A DNA stretch of 64,000 bases. Source: Cupriavidus basilensis (GTDB taxonomy: Bacteria; Pseudomonadota; Gammaproteobacteria; Burkholderiales; Burkholderiaceae). Shown in pieces: positions 26,701 through 34,965 of the stretch (position 1 is its first letter; each line of letters opens with the position of its first letter). The position numbers and the translations under genes are program-made. The stretch spans positions 4,458,717 to 4,522,716 of the forward strand of contig NZ_CP010536.1 in NCBI RefSeq assembly GCF_000832305.1, given 5' to 3'. The notes under the pieces were generated by a model, which saw only the letters and a program-made list of their open reading frames with translations, was not told the DNA's origin and did no database searches.

Positions 26701-26912
26701 TGGGCGTGCTGCCGCTGGCGATCGCCAGCGGTGCGGGCTCGGGTGGCCAGCGCGCCATTGGTACCAGCGTGATCGGCGGCATGATCACCGCCACGGTGCT
26801 GGCGATTTTCCTGGTGCCGGTGTTCTTCGTGGTGATCCGTAGCCGCTTCAAGGGCAGCAAGCGCGAGCAGATGCTGAACGAGCAAGGGCTCGAACCCAAG
26901 GAAGGAATCTGA
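23760..26912 (+). CDS. acrB: RND multidrug efflux pump, HAE1 family (AcrB-like)
   Basis: The 1050-residue protein has the standard twelve-helix RND layout with two large periplasmic loops. It begins MAKFFIDRPVFAWVLALI and has the proton-relay aspartates in GILVDDAIVVVENVE (TM4) and the lysine in GLSAKNAILIVEFAKD (TM10). AYPGASAKT and the N-terminal PIAQYP stretch are typical of AcrB/MexB. It uses proton flow to export hydrophobic drugs, dyes or solvents. Its neighbours are the adaptor and outer-membrane genes in one operon; the next gene starts one base after its stop. Confidence 0.97.
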   Translation: MAKFFIDRPVFAWVLALIIVLGGLLSVVQLPIAQYPNIAPPTISVTATYPGASAKTLEDSVTTVIEQELNGIPGLLYYNSTSEATGLSTITIAFQPGSNIDLNSVEVQNRLKRVEARLPAEVRQQGVRVDKAGNNYMMFLTVTSKSGQADAIQLGNYISSSVIDSIRRVPGVGQADLFGTEYAMRIWVDPAKLTGFNLTPQDVTAAISEQNVQVAVGELGGTPSPKGTELNATVTTESRLTTPEQFANILLRTNPDGSSVRIKDIGRVELGGADYSTLARTNGKASAAIAIKLAPSGNALATATAVRAKMEELSKFFPADYQYTVPYDTSAFVKISIEEVIKTLVEAVVLVFLVMYLFLQNIRATIIPTVVVPVALLGTTGMLLAFGFSINVLTMFGMVLAIGILVDDAIVVVENVERIMSEEGLSPRDATRKAMGQITGAIVGITLVLTAVFIPMAFFSGSVGNIYRQFSLSLIASIAFSALLALTLTPALCATLLKPVEAGHHHEKKGFFGWFNRTFARAATGYQSMVGRILARAGRYLIIYALIVVGMVVLFKRLPSSFLPEEDQGYMITVVQLPNGATQERTIGVLKQIEDYYLQKESKVVDQMITVAGFSFFGRGQNGGIAFVRLKDWKDRAGKDETAQALVGRAFGALSFIKDAIIFPLNPPAISELGNSSGFDFRLQDRTGQGHAKLMEARNMMLGMAAKNPALVGVRPEGQEDAPQLQIDIDREKARTLGVSVANINSTLAIAFGSSYVNDFIYEGRVRKVIAQAEGNDRKLPDDLTKLRVKNSNGDMVAFAAFATSKWIMGSPRLERYNGLPAVKIAGQAAPGRSTGEAMKIMEDNFAKLPPGFGFEWSGQSYEERLAGSQEPMLYTLSLIIVFLCLAALYESWSIPVAVLLVVPLGVLGALLGVTLRGMPNDVYFKVGLIATIGLSAKNAILIVEFAKDLQAQGRSVIDATLEAVHLRFRPILMTSMAFILGVLPLAIASGAGSGGQRAIGTSVIGGMITATVLAIFLVPVFFVVIRSRFKGSKREQMLNEQGLEPKEGI

Positions 26913-26913
26913 C

Positions 26914-28389
26914 ATGACAAAGACACTGACCACGCTGTTGCTGGTGGCGGGCGTCCTCTCGGGTTGCACACTGGCACCCGTTTATGAACGCCCTGCCCCG
27001 CCGGTGGCCACCAGCTTCCCGGCCGCGCCGGAAGGCTACGCGGCCGCCGAAGTGAAGACCGGCGAAACCCGCCGGGCGAGCGAGATCGGCTGGCGCGAGT
27101 TCTTCCGCGACCCGCGCCTGCAAGTGCTCATCGCGACTTCGCTGGAGAACAATCGCGACCTGCGTACCGCCGCGCTGCGCATTGAGGAAGCGCGCGCGCT
27201 GTACCAGGTGCAGCGCGCCGATCTGCTGCCCACGGTGAACGCCACCGGCGGTTTCAACCGCTCGCGTACCCCCGCCATGCAGTCGGCCACCGGCAAGCCC
27301 TACGTCTCCCAGTACTTCCAGGCGGGCGTCGGCGTGACGTCGTTCGAGCTGGACTTCTTCGGCCGCGTGCGCAGTCTGTCCAACGCGGCGCTGTCGCAGT
27401 ACTTCGCCACCGAGGAAGCACGCCGTTCCGCGCAGATCTCGCTGGTCTCCGAAGTCGCGCAGGCCTACCTGTCCGAGCGCTCCTTCGCCGAGCAATACGA
27501 GCTCGCGCAGAACACGCTGAAGACGCGCGAGTACACGCTGAGCCTGGCCAAGCAACGCTTCGATGCGGGCGCCACGTCGGCGCTGGACCTGCGCGACAAC
27601 GAATCGCTGGTGGCGCAGGCGCGCGTTTCCGCCGCGCAGCTGGCGCGCCAGCGTGCGCAGGCGCAGAACGCGCTTGAGGTGCTGGTGGGCAAGCCGCTTG
27701 GCACCATCGAGAACCTGCCCGCCCCGATGCGCCTGTCGGACGAGCGCATCATCAGCGACATCCCGGCAGGACTGCCGTCGGACCTGCTCGAGCAGCGTCC
27801 CGACATCCGCCAGGCCGAGCAGTTGCTGCGCTCCGCCAACGCCAATATCGGCGCGGCGCGCGCGGCGTTCTTCCCGCGCATCACGCTCACCGCCAATGCT
27901 GGCGCGATCAGCCCGACCTTCTCGAGCCTGTTCGACTCCGGTACCGGCGCGTGGTCGTTCGCACCGCAGCTGGTGCTGCCGATCTTCGACTACGGCCGGA
28001 ACCTGTCCAACCTGGACCTGACCAACGTGCGCAAGAACATCCAGATCGCCAACTACGAGAAGACCATCCAGACGGCCTTCGCGGAAGTGGCGGATGCACT
28101 GGTGGCGCGCGGCACGCTGGAAGAGCAGGTGACCAGCCAGGAGCAGGTGCGCAATGCCGAAGCGGCGCGCTACGAGTTGTCGACGATGCGCTTCAGGAAT
28201 GGCGTGGCCAGCCAGCTGGACCAGCTCGACTCGCAGCGTCAGCTGTTCGCAGCCGACCAGGCCCTGATCCAGGCGCGGCAACTGCGCCTGAACAATGCCA
28301 TCGACCTGTACCGGTCGCTTGGCGGCGGCCTGAGCGAGACCGGTCCGGTGGCCTCGGCGGACGTCAAGCCGGCAGTGACCACGCAGTAA
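26914..28389 (+). CDS. oprM: Outer-membrane efflux lipoprotein (OprM/NodT family)
   Basis: The 491-residue protein has a lipobox (GVLSGCTLAPVYERP) and two outer-membrane efflux repeats, with the typical GWREFFRDPRLQVLI, FDAGATSALDLRDNES and the second-repeat RPDIRQAEQLLRSANANIGAARAAFFPRITLTA split across residues ~290-325. It forms the trimeric exit duct for the AcrAB-type pump. It starts one base after the acrB stop, and a strong terminator follows 50 bases after its own stop, so the operon is three genes. Confidence 0.95.
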   Translation: MTKTLTTLLLVAGVLSGCTLAPVYERPAPPVATSFPAAPEGYAAAEVKTGETRRASEIGWREFFRDPRLQVLIATSLENNRDLRTAALRIEEARALYQVQRADLLPTVNATGGFNRSRTPAMQSATGKPYVSQYFQAGVGVTSFELDFFGRVRSLSNAALSQYFATEEARRSAQISLVSEVAQAYLSERSFAEQYELAQNTLKTREYTLSLAKQRFDAGATSALDLRDNESLVAQARVSAAQLARQRAQAQNALEVLVGKPLGTIENLPAPMRLSDERIISDIPAGLPSDLLEQRPDIRQAEQLLRSANANIGAARAAFFPRITLTANAGAISPTFSSLFDSGTGAWSFAPQLVLPIFDYGRNLSNLDLTNVRKNIQIANYEKTIQTAFAEVADALVARGTLEEQVTSQEQVRNAEAARYELSTMRFRNGVASQLDQLDSQRQLFAADQALIQARQLRLNNAIDLYRSLGGGLSETGPVASADVKPAVTTQ

Positions 28390-28439
28390 GGCAGAAGGGT
28401 TCATCCTGCCATCCGGTGCGGCCTGCCCGGATGGCCTCG

Positions 28440-28470
28440 AAGCGAAGCGCCAACAGCGCTTCGCTTTTTT
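28440..28470 (+). terminator. Terminator of the efflux operon
   Basis: An 11-bp perfect stem (28440-28450 with 28456-28466) has a 5-base loop and ends in a run of six T. Confidence 0.9.
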
Positions 28471-28599
28471 CATTGCACGGCTTGGTGCCATGGCGCAGGC
28501 GGGAATTTCTCCGAATCGCAATGCACTGCGTTAGGATGGCGGTGCGCGCCGCGCAGATGTCTCTCCCACCATCCACACAAATCCCCAAGGAAGCCCGCC

Positions 28600-29058
28600 A
28601 TGGAAATCCGCCCGCTTGGTGCCGATGATGTCGAGCTGGTCTGCCGTCATCGCGAGGCCATGTTCCGCGAGGCCGGGCGCAGCGAGGAGGTCCTGCAGGC
28701 CATGACGCAGCAGTTCCGGCCATGGCTTGTGCCGCGCCTGCGCGATGGCAGCTACTTCGGCTTCGTGCTGGTGGACCAGGGCCAGCCGGTGGGTGGCATC
28801 GGCCTGATGGCGATCGACTGGCCGCCGCATCCAGCCCATCCCATGCAGGACAAGCGTGGCTACGTGCTGAACGTGTATGTGGAGGCAACGCATCGCAAGC
28901 AGGGGCTGGGGCGCCGCCTCATGCAGCTGGCGGAAGACGAGTTCGCCCGGCGCGACCTGCAGTACGCGATCCTGCACGCCACCGAGATGGGCCGGTCGCT
29001 GTATGTCGCGCTGGGCTGGCATGCCACGAGCGAGATGGCGAAAGCCCTGCGCGCGTAG
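28600..29058 (+). CDS. GNAT-family N-acetyltransferase
   Basis: The 152-residue protein has the GNAT fold: a beta4 strand with GYVLNVYVEATHRKQGLGRRL, in which the Q/R-x-x-G-x-G/A pyrophosphate loop (RKQGLG) is clear, and a C-terminal YVALGWHATSEM. The substrate is unknown. AAGGAA precedes the ATG. The gene stands alone after the efflux terminator and is followed by the metallo-beta-lactamase gene at 163 bases. Confidence 0.85.
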   Translation: MEIRPLGADDVELVCRHREAMFREAGRSEEVLQAMTQQFRPWLVPRLRDGSYFGFVLVDQGQPVGGIGLMAIDWPPHPAHPMQDKRGYVLNVYVEATHRKQGLGRRLMQLAEDEFARRDLQYAILHATEMGRSLYVALGWHATSEMAKALRA

Positions 29059-29221
29059 CGGGCTAGCCGTCCCGGCACCCCCGATCTTGCGCGGTCGAGC
29101 GCCCGATGCGCAGCCCGGCCAAGCAAAAGGTGCCATGCCTGTGGCGTTGCAGTGACTAGAATGAAGCAGGCCGGCGCCGCCGGCCGGGTCCACGCGCCCA
29201 GACGATTTCCAGGAGACAACG

Positions 29222-29953
29222 ATGACCGTCACCAACGCCCGGTCGGGCACCAACGTCCACGAAATCGCGCACGGGATCTATCGGATCAATACCCCGGTCC
29301 ACATCGACGGGGGCCCGGGCGGCTTCTCCTTCAACCAGTACCTGATCGTCGACGACGAGCCGCTGTTGTTCCATACGGGGCTGCGCAAGATGTTCCCGCT
29401 GGTGCATGAAGCCGTGGCCAGCGTGATCGCACCGGCCCGGCTGCGTCATATTGCCTTTTCGCACGTGGAAGCCGACGAGTGCGGCTCGCTCAATGAATGG
29501 CTGGCGGCAGCACCCCACGCATCGCCGCTGTGCGGCACCGTCGCCGCCATGGTGTCCGTCAACGACCTGGCCGACCGGCCCGCGCAGGGCCTGGCGGACG
29601 GGCAAGCCGTGCCGCTTGGCCACCATACCGTGCGCTGGTTCGATACGCCGCACTTGCCGCATGCCTGGGAGTGCGGGCTCATGATGGAGGAGCGCACCGG
29701 CACCTTGCTCTGCGGCGACTTGTTCAGCCAGGGCGGTGCCGAGCTCCCGTCCCTGACCGAAGCCGACATCCTCGGGCCGAGCGAAGCGTTCCGGCGCGGC
29801 ATGGATTACTTCTCCCACACGCCGAACGCCGGGGCCATGCTGGAACGCATGGCGCTGCTGCAGCCGACCACCCTGGCCTGCATGCATGGCAGCGCCTGGC
29901 GCGGCGACGGCGCCGGCTTGCTGCGCGCGCTTGCCCAGGCTCTGGCGAACTAA
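29222..29953 (+). CDS. Metallo-beta-lactamase-fold protein resembling flavodiiron/ODP oxygen-sensing domains
   Basis: The 243-residue protein has the lactamase-fold metal site in the flavodiiron style: HVEADECGSLNEW in place of the usual HxHxDH, a later H in DTPHLPHAWECG, an Asp in LLCGDLFSQGG and a late His in ACMHGSAW. This pattern is shared with FprA and ODP-type proteins that bind a diiron centre and oxygen. No flavodoxin domain is present. AGGAG precedes the ATG. The exact role is unknown; oxygen or nitric oxide chemistry is an inference. Confidence 0.75.
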   Translation: MTVTNARSGTNVHEIAHGIYRINTPVHIDGGPGGFSFNQYLIVDDEPLLFHTGLRKMFPLVHEAVASVIAPARLRHIAFSHVEADECGSLNEWLAAAPHASPLCGTVAAMVSVNDLADRPAQGLADGQAVPLGHHTVRWFDTPHLPHAWECGLMMEERTGTLLCGDLFSQGGAELPSLTEADILGPSEAFRRGMDYFSHTPNAGAMLERMALLQPTTLACMHGSAWRGDGAGLLRALAQALAN

Positions 29954-29977
29954 GCACGGCTGGCGCGCGACGGTGGA

Positions 29978-30586
29978 TCAGGTCTGCGGCGTGTCCCTGA
30001 ACACGGCAAGGCGTTCGGCGGCGGCGCTGAACGCCGCCAGCGCAGGATACGCTGACGCCTCGACGCAGGCGGGCAGCATCAGCTGCGTGAAGCTCCACGC
30101 CACGGCGGCGGTTACGTCGGCCTGCGTGAGCAAGCGCTCGTCCGCGGCAAGCGCCGCCCCCGCCAGTTCTGTTTCCAGCGCCGCGCAGGCGGCATGCAAC
30201 TGTCCCTGTACGCGCTCGATCCACGGCTCATGCTGCTTTTCCGCCGGGCGCAGGTTGCGCTCATAGACGATCTGCACCGTCTTCTCGCACGCCGCCAGCG
30301 CCAGGCCGATCACGCGCAAGGCATGCTGGCGCGGCTCGGGCTGCGCGGGCATCAGGCTGCGCGTGGCCAGCGTCTCGGCGTAGTCCAGGATCAGGCCGGA
30401 CTCCATGAGCACCACGCCGTTGTCGCAAACCAGGGTGGGCGCCTTCACCACGGGATTGATCGCGCGAAACTGCTCGAACGTGCTGAACACCGAGACTGCC
30501 CGATGCTCGAATGGCAGGTCCAGCAGCCGCAGCGAGATGGCCACGCGGCGCACATAGGGTGAGTCGAGCATGCCGATGAGTTGCAT
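29978..30586 (-). CDS. Glutathione S-transferase family protein
   Basis: The 202-residue protein starts with a thioredoxin-like domain (MQLIGMLDSPYVRRVAISL) with the SPYVRR active-site helix and the cis-proline and glutathione contact region NPVVKAPTLVCDNGVVLMES. An all-helical C-terminal domain follows. GGAGG sits 4 bases before the ATG at 30586. It converges with the lactamase-fold gene, separated by 24 bases, and is divergent from the Lrp-type regulator, which may control it. Confidence 0.9.
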   Translation of the reverse strand: MQLIGMLDSPYVRRVAISLRLLDLPFEHRAVSVFSTFEQFRAINPVVKAPTLVCDNGVVLMESGLILDYAETLATRSLMPAQPEPRQHALRVIGLALAACEKTVQIVYERNLRPAEKQHEPWIERVQGQLHAACAALETELAGAALAADERLLTQADVTAAVAWSFTQLMLPACVEASAYPALAAFSAAAERLAVFRDTPQT

Positions 30587-30741
30587 ATTGCCTCCGGAAG
30601 GATGTCGGGCTGCGCATTGCGCCGCACTGAGTTCCAGCATAATCGCAGCACGCCATCGCCATGAATGGCAAGGCATCGGAAATCGGCACCGCGCACCGAT
30701 GAATCATCGGCGGCGCGCAACAGGTGCCATGGGAGACTGGG

Positions 30742-31200
30742 ATGGAGCTGGACAAGAAAGACCGACTGATCCTGGAGGCGCTGCAGGCCGATGCCCGCCA
30801 GAGCCTGGCGGCGCTGGGCAAGCGCATTGGCTTGTCGCAGCCGGCCATGAGCGAGCGCGTGCGCAAGCTGGAGGACGCGGGCGTGATCGAAGGCTACGGC
30901 GCGCGGGTGAACCTGCGCGCGCTGGGCGTCGGCCTGCAGGCGATCATCCATATCGAGACCACGCACGCCTATATCCAGAAATATGTGAAGCTGTTCGAGA
31001 GCATGCCCGAAGTGCTGAGCGCCGATCGCGTGACCGGTGCGCATTGCTTTATCGTGCGTTGCGCCATCGCCGATCCTGCCGACCTGGAGCACGTGGTCGA
31101 CACGCTCGCGGCCCACGGCTCGGTGACCACATCGCTGGTGCTCTCAAGCCCCGTGCGCAAGACCGTGACGGTACCGGCCGTCAGAGTTCGAATACCTTGA
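30742..31200 (+). CDS. Lrp/AsnC-family transcriptional regulator
   Basis: The 152-residue protein has an N-terminal winged helix (LDKKDRLILEALQADARQSL ... GLSQPAMSERVRKLEDAGVI) and a C-terminal RAM ligand-binding domain. GGGAG precedes the ATG at 30742. The family senses amino acids or related metabolites. It is divergent from the GST gene with 155 bases between, a normal arrangement for a local regulator. Confidence 0.9.
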   Translation: MELDKKDRLILEALQADARQSLAALGKRIGLSQPAMSERVRKLEDAGVIEGYGARVNLRALGVGLQAIIHIETTHAYIQKYVKLFESMPEVLSADRVTGAHCFIVRCAIADPADLEHVVDTLAAHGSVTTSLVLSSPVRKTVTVPAVRVRIP

Positions 31201-31215
31201 TCTAGTGCTGGTTTG

Positions 31216-31247
31216 CTCCCCTCTCCCACTCGTTGTGAGAGAGGGAG
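31216..31247. terminator. Weak stem-loop between convergent Lrp and OmpW genes
   Basis: CTCCCCTCTC pairs with GAGAGAGGGAG through one bulged A and an 11-base loop. There is no T-run on either side. It may act as a weak bidirectional terminator. Confidence 0.3.
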
Positions 31248-31283
31248 TGACAGCCCTCGTCCTCGCAAGCGGCTTTGACCCCG

Positions 31284-32135
31284 TCAGAATTTATACGTCG
31301 CCGCCACGAACATGATCAGCGGGTTCGGGCTGATGGTGGCCTTGGAGGTGGACAACACCGTGCCGTCGGACGCCCTGATGATCATCGATGACGTCGTCTT
31401 GAGCGGAATGTAGGTGACCGATGCGCTCAGGCCCCACTGATCCGTGATCGCAAAGGAGCCGCCGATGTTGAACACCGGCGCGAACGAATTCGACGCCTTG
31501 GCCTCCACCGAAGTCGGCCCAGGCTTGCCGGCGCCGGCGGCCAGCGTGGCGCCCAGGTTGTTGTTGACCGAGGCGGCGAACGCCGGGTTGAGCTCGATGT
31601 TGGTGAAGAAGTTGTACGACACACCGATGCCAAGGAAAGGACGCACGCGCGCGGTAGGCTCGAAGAAGTGGTACTGCACCATCGTCGCCGGACTCCACTG
31701 GCGTGCGCTGGTGATGATCGGGTTCAGGCCGGGGTCGCCAAGCGGCTGCTGCCCCAGCGCGCCCGCAGGGCCCGGCGGGATCAGGTTGCCGTGGCCGTAG
31801 AGCTTGAACTTGGGCGGAATGCCGCCCACCGCCGTGAGCGCGATGTGGTCCGTGAAGAAGTGGCTGAAGGTCAGCCCCAGCGTGTCCGCGTTGGATGTGC
31901 TGATGCTGCTGCCCGGCGCCGTGAATGACGACGGCAAGCCCAGCGGGCCATTGATGGGCGCATCGATCACGCTGGTGGTGAACGGGCTGCTGTTGCCGCT
32001 GGTGTTGATGTGGAACCAGCCGGCAGCGACGACGTTGTCGCCGGCTTTCTGTGCATGGGCACTGGGCATGCCGCCCAGCCAGGCCAGCGCGGCGATCAGC
32101 AATGGCGCTGCCAAACGAAAGGCATTCTTCGTCAT
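31284..32135 (-). CDS. OmpW-family outer-membrane protein
   Basis: The 283-residue protein has a signal peptide ending GGMPSAHA and the eight-strand OmpW barrel features: TLGLTFSHFFTDHIALTAVGG, RPFLGIGVSYNFFTN, and a terminal VAATYKF ending in F. OmpW-type barrels pass hydrophobic molecules across the outer membrane. It is longer than enteric OmpW, with inserted Pro/Gly/Ser-rich loops. GGAAG precedes the ATG. It follows the DUF2957 lipoprotein on the same strand at 35 bases and probably shares its message. Confidence 0.85.
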   Translation of the reverse strand: MTKNAFRLAAPLLIAALAWLGGMPSAHAQKAGDNVVAAGWFHINTSGNSSPFTTSVIDAPINGPLGLPSSFTAPGSSISTSNADTLGLTFSHFFTDHIALTAVGGIPPKFKLYGHGNLIPPGPAGALGQQPLGDPGLNPIITSARQWSPATMVQYHFFEPTARVRPFLGIGVSYNFFTNIELNPAFAASVNNNLGATLAAGAGKPGPTSVEAKASNSFAPVFNIGGSFAITDQWGLSASVTYIPLKTTSSMIIRASDGTVLSTSKATISPNPLIMFVAATYKF

Positions 32136-32170
32136 CTTGTCTTCCCGGGATAAGTTGGATTGCATGGCCG

Positions 32171-33520
32171 TCATTGCACGAAGGCGCCGATGGTGAAGTA
32201 CGGGCCGGCGCTGCGCGACTCGAGGAAACCGAACACGCCGCCGGTGAAGATGAACTTGCCGGTGGGGCTGCCCGCCGCGCCATCCTTGCGCGTGGTGGTG
32301 ACCACGCCGGCCAGCTGCTGCGAGAAGTCCAGCTTGAGCGCCGTGGCGAGCGAGGCGTCCGACGGGTGGAACGGGTCGAGCATGGCCGCGTCCGCCGCCA
32401 CCAGCGCGGTGGTGCGGTAGTCGAAGTTGCTGTCCACGCCGACGTACTCGCCGTTGACCGTGCCCTGCGTCACGGCGATGGCCGGCGCCATCATGCCGAT
32501 GCCGATCTCGTCGTCGGCGCCCAGTGCCATGCCGTTGGTGAGCGAGCCGTTGGCGTAGCCCACCCGGATCATCACCGGGACCAGCTGGCCGCGCAGCTTG
32601 CCCACGATCAGGTATGCGCGGCCCAGCGTGGCGCCGAGCGTGGGCGGATCGATCTCACCCTTGTAGTTGGCCGACATCAGGCTGCCGTTGGCCTGCGGCA
32701 CAAAGCTCTTGCCCTTTTGCGAGCAGGTGCCGCCCGTCTTGTTGTCGCACACCTGGAACGAGCCGTCGGCCGCCAGCGCCATGCGGTAGTCCTGCGCCAC
32801 CGTCTGGAAGTTCTTCGACGGCACCTCGTGAAAGCCGTAGCCGTTGTACTGGCCGGCGATCTTGGTGAGGTCGGTTTCGGTCTGCGCGAAGCCGATGAAC
32901 TGGAAATACGGGAAGGTGGTGTCCGGCACCGCGCCCGCACCCAGGACACCATTGAACTGGATGCGCGCACCGGGAATGGTGCCGCCCGCCACGCCGTCGC
33001 CAACGAACAGCCGCGCCGGGCGATTCGGGTCCAGGCTCGCGCCATTGAGCTGGAACGCGCACTGGTTGAGCTTGTCGGTGGGCAGGCCTGTTTCCTGCGA
33101 CAGCGTGCCCGTCATCACGTTCTGGCCGCCGGTGGTGTCGCTGCGGGTCGGCAGGACCGTGCCCGTGGTGCGCGGCACCGAGGAGTCGAGGAAGGTCACT
33201 TGCCAGGTCTTCCTGGTGGTGTCGATCTGCACCTTGACCAGTTCCCCAGAGCCGGTGCCACCGGTGAAGGTGGTGGTGTAGTCGAGCGCCGCGGGACACA
33301 GCCGCACCGGTACGGCCGGGGCGGAGCTGGTGCTCGCGGCAGAACCGCCACCGCCGCTGCCGCTGCCACCACCATCGCCTCCGCCGCCGCACGCGGCAAC
33401 CATCGCGGCACCAAGCAGCGCCGCGCCGTAGCGCAGGAGCCGCTGCCCATGATGATTCCTCCACGGCGTACGCTGCCGATCCTGCCGATCCTGCCGGTGC
33501 TGCAAAGGATGCTGATGCAT
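32171..33520 (-). CDS. DUF2957-type lipoprotein
   Basis: The 449-residue protein has a long basic N-terminus, then GAALLGAAMVAACGGGG, a lipobox followed by a Gly/Ser-rich linker. The rest looks like a beta-rich secreted domain; it resembles the DUF2957 family of Burkholderiaceae, whose function is unknown. GGAG lies 9 bases before the ATG at 33520. The leader includes a tandem DRQ repeat (33474-33497) made by a 9-bp DNA repeat. It is followed by OmpW, suggesting both serve uptake of a hydrophobic substrate. Confidence 0.7.
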   Translation of the reverse strand: MHQHPLQHRQDRQDRQRTPWRNHHGQRLLRYGAALLGAAMVAACGGGGDGGGSGSGGGGSAASTSSAPAVPVRLCPAALDYTTTFTGGTGSGELVKVQIDTTRKTWQVTFLDSSVPRTTGTVLPTRSDTTGGQNVMTGTLSQETGLPTDKLNQCAFQLNGASLDPNRPARLFVGDGVAGGTIPGARIQFNGVLGAGAVPDTTFPYFQFIGFAQTETDLTKIAGQYNGYGFHEVPSKNFQTVAQDYRMALAADGSFQVCDNKTGGTCSQKGKSFVPQANGSLMSANYKGEIDPPTLGATLGRAYLIVGKLRGQLVPVMIRVGYANGSLTNGMALGADDEIGIGMMAPAIAVTQGTVNGEYVGVDSNFDYRTTALVAADAAMLDPFHPSDASLATALKLDFSQQLAGVVTTTRKDGAAGSPTGKFIFTGGVFGFLESRSAGPYFTIGAFVQ

Positions 33521-33793
33521 GATGCTTGTCTCCTGAAGCGCTGTGTCGCGCGTGGTGCCGCTTTTTTCTCTTGCGTGCCGCTATGCGTGGCAACGCATCG
33601 TCCTTTTCGGTGCAGCGACTCTCGCTGCCGAGGCAAGCGAGCGTCAATAGAGTGCGCGTTCCAAACATGGCGCGCCGTGCCCTCGCCACCGCTGCGCAAG
33701 CGCTCGCGCCGTTTGTTCAAACTGCTGTGCGTGTGCCCGCGCAAGCGGATTCAAACGCGCGCGGCGCTGCCTGTCGGGCACGGTGATGCAACA

Positions 33794-34732
33794 TCAGAAC
33801 TTGTAGTCGCCGTTTTTCGCATCGAAGGCGCTCGCGTCGAAGGTCTTGCGCACCGCCTTTTCGAAGACAATCTTCTCGACCATGTTGCCCTCGGCATCCC
33901 AGGCGGTTTCCACGCGTGGCCAAGGGTTCTTCAGGTCCAGCATCAGCTGCACGCGCTTGGCGTAGTAGCGTGGCGCACCGGCCGGCAGGTCCCAGGTGAG
34001 CGCGACCATGCGCGTGCCCTGCTCCTGCACGATGTCCGCACGCGTGAACTTCTCCGTGAGCCCGGCGGCGCGCAGCGACCTGGCATCGCGCTCGAGCATC
34101 GACACCACGTACTGGAAGCCCAGGTCGCGCACCGTGTGGTTGGACTGCGCGCGCGCGATGGTGCCGTCGAGCGCGATCCACATCGAGGTGAAGCCCAGCA
34201 TGCCGCCGAGGTGGCCGTACATCTCATCCTTGCGCTGCGTCTCGTCGTAGATGATTTCCTGGCCGGCCTGGCTGCCGCCCGGCAGCCACTTCGCATAGAG
34301 CTGGCGCGGTGCGTGGCGGTAGCGGATCATCATGCGCGCGGGCTGGTCTTGCCACTGGCCGTTGAGGCGCTCCTGGCGCGTCATCCAGTACTCGTACTCG
34401 GGGTAGCGGTTCATCTCGGTCCTGGCCCACAGCAGCGCGGCCTCGGGCTGCAGCGCGTTGATGGCCGCAAGCAGCTGCTCGTCGGGCAGCTTCGCCAGTT
34501 CCCCGCTGGCGATCTGCCTGGACAGCAGCGCGGCTTGCTGCTGTGCCGTGAGCCCGTCATAGGCGGTGCCGGCGAGGCCCTGTGGCTGCGGTTGTGCGAG
34601 CGCCGGCAACGCGAGCGCGAAGATGAAGATGAAGGCGAAGGCGGCTGCGAGGTGGCGCAGCAAGGGCAATGGTTTTCTCAATGCGGATGCAGATGCGGAT
34701 GCGCCAAGCGCATGGGAATACAAGGCTTTCAC
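33794..34732 (-). CDS. DUF1571-type periplasmic protein
   Basis: The 312-residue protein has a strong signal peptide (AFAFIFIFALALPALAQ) and a domain with RYPEYEYWMTRQERLNG, MIRYRHAPRQLYAKWLPGG and QEIIYDETQ. These resemble the outer-membrane-lipoprotein-sorting-like DUF1571 family. A GTG start at 34732 is chosen because GGAG lies 9 bases upstream and gives the signal peptide; the longer frame to 34966 adds a Pro/Arg-rich leader. It lies 273 bases upstream of the DUF2957 gene in the same direction. Function unknown; it may carry or sense a lipid. Confidence 0.75.
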   Translation of the reverse strand: MKALYSHALGASASASALRKPLPLLRHLAAAFAFIFIFALALPALAQPQPQGLAGTAYDGLTAQQQAALLSRQIASGELAKLPDEQLLAAINALQPEAALLWARTEMNRYPEYEYWMTRQERLNGQWQDQPARMMIRYRHAPRQLYAKWLPGGSQAGQEIIYDETQRKDEMYGHLGGMLGFTSMWIALDGTIARAQSNHTVRDLGFQYVVSMLERDARSLRAAGLTEKFTRADIVQEQGTRMVALTWDLPAGAPRYYAKRVQLMLDLKNPWPRVETAWDAEGNMVEKIVFEKAVRKTFDASAFDAKNGDYKF

Positions 34733-34965
34733 GATGCAGATCTCCTGTTGTGGCGTCGGCCCGCGCGCAGAACGCGGGCGGCGGCGGTCCACCGCGTGCG
34801 CCGGGCGCACGCGTGGTGTCGTTGAGAACGGAAGGCCTGAGTGCGGATCGCTGCGGAAATGCCGGGCCAAGGACGGCCGGATGCCTGGCGCAAGCGGGGC
34901 TCTCGCTACTCGGGTTCCTGGAGGCGGCCAGGCCCGCGCCGGCTGTTGACCGGCGCCAGCGCGCA

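Noticed and set aside
23730..26969. Very long open frame opposite the acrB-like gene
   Set aside because: GC-rich codon bias on one strand keeps the other open; the translation is His/Arg/Gln-rich and low in complexity, with no family features.
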